The translations under genes and the position numbers were made by a program. Under the pieces are notes generated by a model. It ran no database searches. It was not told the DNA's origin and worked only from the letters and a program-made list of their open reading frames with translations. Shown piece by piece: positions 28,040 through 32,302 of a stretch of DNA of 32,302 bases. The first letter of the stretch is position 1; each line of letters starts with the position of its first letter. Origin of the DNA: a virus; the IMG/VR virus record IMGVR_UViG_3300032288_001889, positions 1-32,302 of that record. The stretch is one strand, 5' to 3'.

Positions 28040-28207
28040 ATGAAAGTAAAGACATGCACTATTTTAGCGGCGACATTCACCGCTTACTGTATCGCCATGG
28101 CGGTGACAATGAATGAGGCGCACAAGTACAGCAAGACCAAGCGGTGCTTGGAAGAGTACGGCGAGGGCGACGTTGGGATGTGCATGTGCTATGAAAACTG
28201 TAAATAA
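28040..28207 (+). CDS. Small secreted cysteine-rich protein (55 aa)
   Basis: MKVKTCTILAATFTAYCIAM resembles a signal sequence or anchor; the rest (HKYSKTKRCLEEYGEGDVGM, then CMCYENCK) holds four cysteines that could form disulfides in the periplasm. No lipobox at a fitting position. First gene after hairpin E4, A-rich leader. Function unknown. Confidence 0.6.
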   Translation: MKVKTCTILAATFTAYCIAMAVTMNEAHKYSKTKRCLEEYGEGDVGMCMCYENCK

Positions 28208-28225
28208 TTTAAACCAAATAAAAAG

Positions 28226-28555
28226 ATGAAGAGATACTTCACATACCAGAAACAGCGCATGATATTCGAGAGCGCGATGACCCACGTCATAATCGAGGAG
28301 ACCACTAATCAGACACAGTCATTGAAGCTAAGGAAGGGGGTGCACCTCTCGGACTGGATGATGACCAAGGAAGAGGGCGAAGCGAGGCTCGAAGAGATTG
28401 CCAAGTACGAGTGCGACGGGGCCACCATAGAAGACGGCGCCGTATCCAACGAGGGCAGCAGGTACCAACTGCACAGCATAGAGACACTGAGCGAGATTGA
28501 ACTACTTAAGATGTCGCGCGTGCTACCACTAACGTTTAAAGTATACCAACCATAA
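28226..28555 (+). CDS. Hypothetical 109-aa protein
   Basis: Basic start (MKRYFTYQKQRMIFESAMTH), then KLRKGVHLSDWMMTKEEGEA and an acidic middle (YECDGATIEDGAVSNEG). Probably a small alpha-beta protein. A-rich leader (AAATAAAAAG). No family recognised. Confidence 0.6.
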   Translation: MKRYFTYQKQRMIFESAMTHVIIEETTNQTQSLKLRKGVHLSDWMMTKEEGEARLEEIAKYECDGATIEDGAVSNEGSRYQLHSIETLSEIELLKMSRVLPLTFKVYQP

Positions 28556-28559
28556 AGCA

Positions 28560-28796
28560 ATGAACATGAAACTAAAAGGGTATCAGCCCATGGCCATGAA
28601 GATTGGCAACGGCGAGGTCGGTCTAGATGACAACGACTTCATCGAGTGGAGAAATTTCTACAAAAACAAACTGAGCGGGATGTTTGTCGACTTCATGGTC
28701 GACGAGTTAGAGGCGGCCATGGAGATGGGCGAGGACGGGTTCACGCTCATGATATATAACCAATACAAGGGGCTACTCACCCCCGCACTAAACTAA
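28560..28796 (+). CDS. Hypothetical 78-aa protein
   Basis: Acidic helical protein: DDNDFIEWRNFYKNKLSGMF, VDFMVDELEAAMEMGEDGFT. Starts 4 bp after the previous stop; a second ATG two codons on is equally good. Function unknown. Confidence 0.55.
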   Translation: MNMKLKGYQPMAMKIGNGEVGLDDNDFIEWRNFYKNKLSGMFVDFMVDELEAAMEMGEDGFTLMIYNQYKGLLTPALN

Positions 28797-28802
28797 CACA
28801 GC

Positions 28803-28982
28803 ATGCAACAGGTAATCTCAAAGCAGGGGACGTTCCGCAAGGAAAACTCCATCACCGTGTTCGAGGGAGACGTCACGGTGAAAAGCGACGACAGGTACAC
28901 CACCATCTCGGGCACGCACTACAGGCACAACTACGACTGGGGCAAACATTGGACGGTAAACGGAGGCAGGATATGGAAATAG
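28803..28982 (+). CDS. Hypothetical 59-aa protein
   Basis: MQQVISKQGTFRKENSITVF, then GDVTVKSDDRYTTISG and HNYDWGKHWTVNGGRIWK: a single antiparallel beta sheet pattern. Its end overlaps the next start (ATGGAAATAG), which supports translation. Family not recognised. Confidence 0.55.
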   Translation: MQQVISKQGTFRKENSITVFEGDVTVKSDDRYTTISGTHYRHNYDWGKHWTVNGGRIWK

Positions 28983-29149
28983 ACAACCTAATACTCATCA
29001 CGTTCCTGTCCTATTGGGGCAGCCTAATTCTGTTGGCTAGTCAATGGTCAAGAAAGAAACCAATCACGAGGCTATCACTCATACTCCTATCAATCGCGCT
29101 CGCGTGGTTGACGGGGTACCTAGCATGGACATCGATATGCGCTGGTTGA
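28973..29149 (+). CDS. Two-helix membrane protein (58 aa)
   Basis: Hydrophobic segments NLILITFLSYWGSLILLASQ and LSLILLSIALAWLTGYLAW separated by a basic SRKKPITR loop, so both ends should face the periplasm. Start overlaps the previous gene by 10 bp. Holin-like topology, but no other lysis gene is seen here. Confidence 0.6.
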   Translation: MEIDNLILITFLSYWGSLILLASQWSRKKPITRLSLILLSIALAWLTGYLAWTSICAG

Positions 29150-29301
29150 CATGGACAATATCTATAGCCGTCTCAGTCAGTGTGCTGTGCTGGTACTATA
29201 GCAGGGGTGGGAGGGGAGTCTTCTACCTAATAGCGGGGCTCATCATGCTCAGCATCGTGAGACCACACATGAACAGGGCAACCGCGCGCAAAGTGTGGTA
29301 G
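29125..29301 (+). CDS. Two-helix membrane protein (58 aa)
   Basis: Start at ATG 29125 (MDIDMRWLTWTISIAVSVSV), overlapping the previous gene by 25 bp; ATG 29137 is possible. Segments WTISIAVSVSVLCWYY and VFYLIAGLIMLSIV flank a GGRG turn; basic C-terminus. With the previous gene it forms a pair of tiny overlapping membrane proteins. Function unknown. Confidence 0.55.
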   Translation: MDIDMRWLTWTISIAVSVSVLCWYYSRGGRGVFYLIAGLIMLSIVRPHMNRATARKVW

Positions 29302-29499
29302 CTTATCTAGGCGCATAAACTAGCGCGTGATTGATAACATATATAAGAATCTATGTTCCGATTGAAATTATTTATAAGACTTTCGACCCCTAGTTCGCAT
29401 AAAAAATGTAACTTTCAGCACGCGTTAGTTGGCGCACACTAAACCATTTAAGTATATAAATTTCAAGCAGTTAATAAAATTAAAAACAAAACAAAACAG
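29302..29499. promoter_or_regulatory. Intergenic control region with inverted repeats
   Basis: AAACTAGCGCGTG (29317-29329) and its near inverted copy CACGCGTTAGTT (29419-29430) are 90 bp apart, with a partial third (CCTAGTTCGC) near 29389. No TTTG/TAnnTTTG pair is visible on the plus strand. It splits the small-gene array from the ERF block, so it probably holds a regulated promoter. Confidence 0.5.
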
Positions 29500-29904
29500 A
29501 TGTACAAGATACCAACAACATGTCTCGGGTGGATAGACCTGCTGCCCGCAGAGGTAAGACAGCAGGCGATAAAGAACGCCAGCCCGAGGTCATTACAGGA
29601 CGACTGCAACAGCATGTACGACGCCTTGGCAATCTCATTCGTGTGGAAGAACACGCCCGAGGGCGAGGAGTACTGGAAGGATATGGCTGACAGTCATACA
29701 CCAAACTTTCTCTCGTTCATAGTACAGTTCAGGGACTGCATCAACCTGTCGGAGGTGGCTAGGTTCGGCGGTATAAAGCGCCAGACATTGGAAGATGCGC
29801 TGAGGGATGAGGACAAGCACACGCCTGCCATGAACCAGCGCATCATGACCATGTTTACTCAGATGCAGAGGGCACTCAACGAGATAAACAGCGATGAGGA
29901 GTAG
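29500..29904 (+). CDS. Helix-turn-helix-like regulator (134 aa)
   Basis: C-terminal half NLSEVARFGGIKRQTLEDAL has the form of an XRE-type helix-turn-helix, followed by TPAMNQRIMTMFTQMQRALN. The N-terminus (LGWIDLLPAEVRQQAIKNAS) is helical. First gene after the control region with inverted repeats, so it may bind there. A weaker reading is a ParB-like or structural helix bundle. Confidence 0.55.
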   Translation: MYKIPTTCLGWIDLLPAEVRQQAIKNASPRSLQDDCNSMYDALAISFVWKNTPEGEEYWKDMADSHTPNFLSFIVQFRDCINLSEVARFGGIKRQTLEDALRDEDKHTPAMNQRIMTMFTQMQRALNEINSDEE

Positions 29905-30121
29905 AGAGTCAAGGGCGCTGTCGATAATCAAGTTCTTCATAGACAACCCGATCCCGTACAAGAGGGCGGCAAAAGTATTCTACCCCTCACGTGAGAGGGC
30001 GCTGCTGATGAGGGTCTTCAAGAACAATAACGACTACGACGACGAGGACTTGAGGGTCTGGGAATTAATCATAAAACAGATAAGAGAGTATGACAAGAAG
30101 GTCAAGAAAGAGGCGGGCTAA
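29894..30121 (+). CDS. Hypothetical 75-aa basic protein
   Basis: Overlaps the previous gene by 11 bp. Helical with FFIDNPIPYKRAAKVFYPSR and a Lys-rich end (REYDKKVKKEAG). The N-terminus RSRESRALSIIK is basic. Function unknown. Confidence 0.5.
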   Translation: MRSRESRALSIIKFFIDNPIPYKRAAKVFYPSRERALLMRVFKNNNDYDDEDLRVWELIIKQIREYDKKVKKEAG

Positions 30122-30518
30122 CGCGGGACGTTACCGCCTACCAAAAGAGAAGAGGTCGAGGGGCCCATCTAAACTAGCCATGCTGAGAGAGGAGCAGAGG
30201 GTGACACTCACGGTACGGATGGGTGACGCCAAGGTCGAGCAGAGGCTGGTTAGGACTATAAAGCAAGTCCTAGACAGGCTAGACAACCCGACGTACAGGA
30301 CACCACTTAGGATGGCGGTATACTTTGACCACCTGTTCGTCACCATCGAGCCTAACCACATGAAGCGTAAGCGCAGGCTGATGAAGATGTTCAGACTGAG
30401 GCCCACGGTGGAGGACATAAGGTGGGTCAACCTCATATGGAAAGAGCAGAGCGCCATGGCCGTGAGGTCGAGAAGGCTTGGCATAAGGACAGGTATAATA
30501 AACAAACAAATATCATAG
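30090..30518 (+). CDS. Hypothetical 142-aa strongly basic protein
   Basis: Starts with MTRRSRKRRANAGRYRLPKE and stays rich in Arg/Lys (KRKRRLMKMFRLRP, VRSRRLGIRTG), so nucleic-acid binding is likely. It overlaps the previous gene by 32 bp; no later ATG before residue 30. Directly precedes the ERF gene. Family not recognised. Confidence 0.5.
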   Translation: MTRRSRKRRANAGRYRLPKEKRSRGPSKLAMLREEQRVTLTVRMGDAKVEQRLVRTIKQVLDRLDNPTYRTPLRMAVYFDHLFVTIEPNHMKRKRRLMKMFRLRPTVEDIRWVNLIWKEQSAMAVRSRRLGIRTGIINKQIS

Positions 30519-30519
30519 C

Positions 30520-31152
30520 ATGAATTTACTACAGAAACTACAGGCCATCCAGTCAAAGGTGAGGGCCGTGGCAAAGGACAACGACACGCAGAGTCGCTTC
30601 AACCCTAACGGATTTAAGTACGTGAGCGGGGACAAGATTATCGGAATCATCCGCCCGTTGATGGACGAGTACAAGGTGATCCTGAAGAGCGAGGTGCTGG
30701 CGATAAACAATTCAGTCCAGCAATACACCACAAGCAAGGGCGCTACAAAGAACGAGGTTCTAACTAACATCTCGATGAAGATGACTTGGATAGACACCGA
30801 GACAGGGGAGCGCGAGGAGTGCATGTGGGGTGCCAACGGGATGAACGACTGGGACAAGGGGTTCGGAAGCGCCGTGACCTACGGCATCAGGTACTTCATA
30901 CTCAAGTCATTCCTAGTGAGCACGGACGGTGATGATGTGGATGCTATCGTTAGGGATTACGAGGATCAGGAACGTGCCCCGTCTAACGCAGCGCCAGCAC
31001 CAGAATCCGACAAGCCTTGGATTGAGGACAACGCAGAGGCCATGGCTAAGGTCGAGGGCTTTATGTCCAACGGCGGATCAATCGACGACGTGTATAAGAA
31101 GTATCGCATGAAGAAAGTTACAAAGGAACGTTTAATTAAACTAAGCAAATAA
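30520..31152 (+). CDS. erf: ERF-family single-strand annealing protein
   Basis: 210 aa. LLQKLQAIQSKVRAVAKDND, FKYVSGDKIIGIIRPLMDEY, a central beta part MKMTWIDTETGEREECMWGA and KGFGSAVTYGIRYFILKSFL are the ERF blocks (G.a.TYg.Ry.l...f). ERF proteins pair complementary single strands in phage recombination and genome circularisation. The C-terminal tail (KPWIEDNAEAMAKVEGFM) is typical of Bacteroidota phage ERFs. Coupled to the next gene through TAATG. Confidence 0.85.
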   Translation: MNLLQKLQAIQSKVRAVAKDNDTQSRFNPNGFKYVSGDKIIGIIRPLMDEYKVILKSEVLAINNSVQQYTTSKGATKNEVLTNISMKMTWIDTETGEREECMWGANGMNDWDKGFGSAVTYGIRYFILKSFLVSTDGDDVDAIVRDYEDQERAPSNAAPAPESDKPWIEDNAEAMAKVEGFMSNGGSIDDVYKKYRMKKVTKERLIKLSK

Positions 31153-31622
31153 TGAATCAAGTACAGCTATTCAACCAAGACCTCATGAGCAGGGATGGTA
31201 TCAAGAAATTATCGGACGCCATCGTGCAGTCACTAGAGGACGGAGACTTCAACCCGCTAGACTTTAAGCTAGCGGCCAAGGGCTTCGAGAAATTAATGGA
31301 GGCCGTAAAGAAACCTATCGACAGGGCGGCGATGACCGAGGCGGAGAAGTACTCGGCAAAGAACTTCACGTACAAGGGCGCCGACATACAGGTGGCGGAG
31401 AACCTAGGCGTGTCTTACGACTACAGCGGATGCAACCACCCCGAGTACATCAGAGTACTCGAAGAGTTCAACGCCATAGCAAAGCGAAAGAAGGAGATAG
31501 AGGCTCAGCTACAGGCTACCAAGCATAGCTTCACCATGATCGACGAGGAGACGGGCGAGGTGGTGACGGTGTACCCTCCAGTCAAGTCATCCACATCAGG
31601 TATCAAGATTACCATAAAATAA
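31152..31622 (+). CDS. ERF-associated hypothetical protein (156 aa)
   Basis: Helical N-terminus KKLSDAIVQSLEDGDFNPLD and FKLAAKGFEKLMEAVKKPID, then coiled helix VLEEFNAIAKRKKEIEAQLQ, ending in a beta part (VVTVYPPVKSSTSGIKITIK). A gene of this plan often follows ERF-type recombinases in phages of this host group, so it probably helps recombination or protects ends. ATG overlaps the ERF stop. Confidence 0.6.
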   Translation: MNQVQLFNQDLMSRDGIKKLSDAIVQSLEDGDFNPLDFKLAAKGFEKLMEAVKKPIDRAAMTEAEKYSAKNFTYKGADIQVAENLGVSYDYSGCNHPEYIRVLEEFNAIAKRKKEIEAQLQATKHSFTMIDEETGEVVTVYPPVKSSTSGIKITIK

Positions 31623-31629
31623 TAAGCAC

Positions 31630-31863
31630 ATGAAACTAATGAAGGGGAAGGTCATGATCAAGCCAGTGCTTGAGAAGGCCAGCGAGCTGATCGATATCGA
31701 GCAGAGGCGCGTAACCAAGGCGGTGATTGTACAGACAGGCGAGTGCGAGTACGTGAGGTCAGGCATGACAGTGCTCATCAAGCCTACAGGACTGAAGATG
31801 TTCACGCAGAGCGAAGACCAGACGCTGATCGTGGACGAGGACAGCATACTCGCGGAGGTATGA
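31630..31863 (+). CDS. Short GroES-like protein (77 aa)
   Basis: MKLMKGKVMIKPVLEKASEL resembles a Cpn10 start, RVTKAVIVQTGECEYVRSGM, then TVLIKPTGLKMF and a C-terminal LIVDEDSILAEV close the beta barrel. The mobile loop would be only about ten residues. Third GroES-like protein in the window after 8716 and 10927. Call by pattern only. Confidence 0.45.
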   Translation: MKLMKGKVMIKPVLEKASELIDIEQRRVTKAVIVQTGECEYVRSGMTVLIKPTGLKMFTQSEDQTLIVDEDSILAEV

Positions 31864-32174
31864 ACACCACACCGTGCAAGTTTTACAGGGCAGGATCTAT
31901 AGCACGATCCGCCCTTGACTTTGTTGATGCCGAGATGGGACAGCTGGTCCATGTGTACCCTGCGGACAACAACGAAAATCTGGCGCTCATCATTGACGCA
32001 AGAGGCGACTTCATCACTACCTTTGTTAGCTTTGTCCGTATCACAGACGTGGGCAGGGAGGACAGGATAGAGAGGATGATATCCGAGATACTCAAAGTGT
32101 CAAGGGCCTACGTCCCGTCGATGATCAGGGACCAGTACGAGAGGGATATTATAAACATAAAAAGAAAGCCATGA
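31860..32174 (+). CDS. Hypothetical 104-aa protein
   Basis: ATG 31860 overlaps the previous TGA; the longer frame covers the previous gene and is rejected. Acidic N-terminal half (ALDFVDAEMGQLVHVYPADN), then a FVRITDVGREDRIERMISEI helix and a basic tail (RDIINIKRKP). Function unknown. Its TGA overlaps the next ATG. Confidence 0.6.
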   Translation: MNTTPCKFYRAGSIARSALDFVDAEMGQLVHVYPADNNENLALIIDARGDFITTFVSFVRITDVGREDRIERMISEILKVSRAYVPSMIRDQYERDIINIKRKP

Positions 32175-32302
32175 AAAAGAAACTAATTATAGGCGGAGTG
32201 ATTGTGCTGATAGTCACAGCCGTGATACTAATCATGCGAGACGACAAGCCTCAGCTATCGGCAACCGACCAGCTCATACAGGATGAGATCGACCACATCA
32301 AG
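32171..32302 (+). CDS. Membrane-anchored protein, partial
   Basis: MKKKLIIGGVIVLIVTAVIL is a single N-terminal membrane segment, followed by RDDKPQLSATDQLIQDEIDH, an acidic helix that continues past the window edge. A spanin-like or other inner-membrane-anchored protein is possible; only 44 residues are visible. Confidence 0.6.
   Translation, partial: MKKKLIIGGVIVLIVTAVILIMRDDKPQLSATDQLIQDEIDHIK

Noticed and set aside
1-32302. CRISPR array, integrase, transposase or insertion sequence
   Set aside because: No regularly spaced repeat series and no protein with such motifs were seen on either strand.
1-32302. Stop-codon reassignment as in some crAss-like phages
   Set aside because: TAA, TAG and TGA all end well-supported genes, and no long gene is broken by an in-frame stop.

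Overview
The window is part of a tailed double-stranded DNA phage (Caudoviricetes) of a Bacteroidota host. Four things point to the host: promoters that fit the Bacteroidota -33 TTTG / -7 TAnnTTTG consensus, A-rich leaders without Shine-Dalgarno sequences in front of most genes, a BT4734-type primase domain fused to a DnaB/RecA-like helicase, and a DUF3127-like single-strand binding protein. TAA, TAG and TGA are all used as stops, so there is no sign of stop-codon reassignment. Head genes in the order TerL (796 aa), portal (779 aa), putative scaffold (382 aa), major capsid (469 aa) resemble the head block of crAss-like phages (Crassvirales), but this is family resemblance only.

Layout. Every gene from 1 to 23.03 kb is on the minus strand; every gene from 24.23 kb to the end is on the plus strand. 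The divergent arms are separated by about 1.2 kb that holds operator-like palindromes, a GC-rich alternating purine/pyrimidine tract and a structured RNA. Reading the minus arm in its own direction: a RepL-like winged-helix gene (22.5-23.0 kb); a compact AT-rich cassette of small phage-type genes (19.6-22.1 kb) coupled by a repeated GGAGGTGACAAATGA junction; a PAPS-reductase-like ATPase, a winged-helix protein, a NinB-like protein and a metallophosphoesterase (15.9-18.9 kb); two tRNA-like genes and a small RNA with complementary hairpin loops (14.9-15.4 kb); replication initiator, primase-helicase, zinc-ribbon protein, GroES-like protein, candidate anti-CBASS (Acb2-like) protein, SSB-like protein and NinG (9.5-14.9 kb); then a tandem GroES-like protein, a TerL-adjacent protein, TerL, portal, scaffold and capsid (0.2-9.4 kb).

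The plus arm starts at a recognisable promoter, runs through a ~315-nt multi-hairpin RNA ending in a tRNA-like T-arm/acceptor, and continues into about 16 small genes. Seven of the spaces between those genes hold an RNA element: three type I hammerhead ribozymes (25026, 25507, 26055) and four GC-rich hairpins of one architecture (24600, 25867, 27159, 27976). After a gap with inverted repeats (29.3-29.5 kb) come a DNA-binding-like protein, an ERF single-strand annealing protein with its partner, and a short GroES-like protein.

How it fits together: the divergent region looks like the control and possibly replication-origin region. The plus arm looks like an early host-takeover operon whose transcript may be cut or shaped between genes by ribozymes and hairpins. 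ERF, SSB-like, NinB, NinG, primase-helicase and phosphoesterase form a replication/recombination set split over both arms. The head genes are last in the minus transcription direction and have their own terminators and promoters. The most unusual content is at the RNA level: the ribozyme array, the tRNA-tailed leader RNA, the loop-complementary small RNA and the tRNAs with abnormal anticodon arms.
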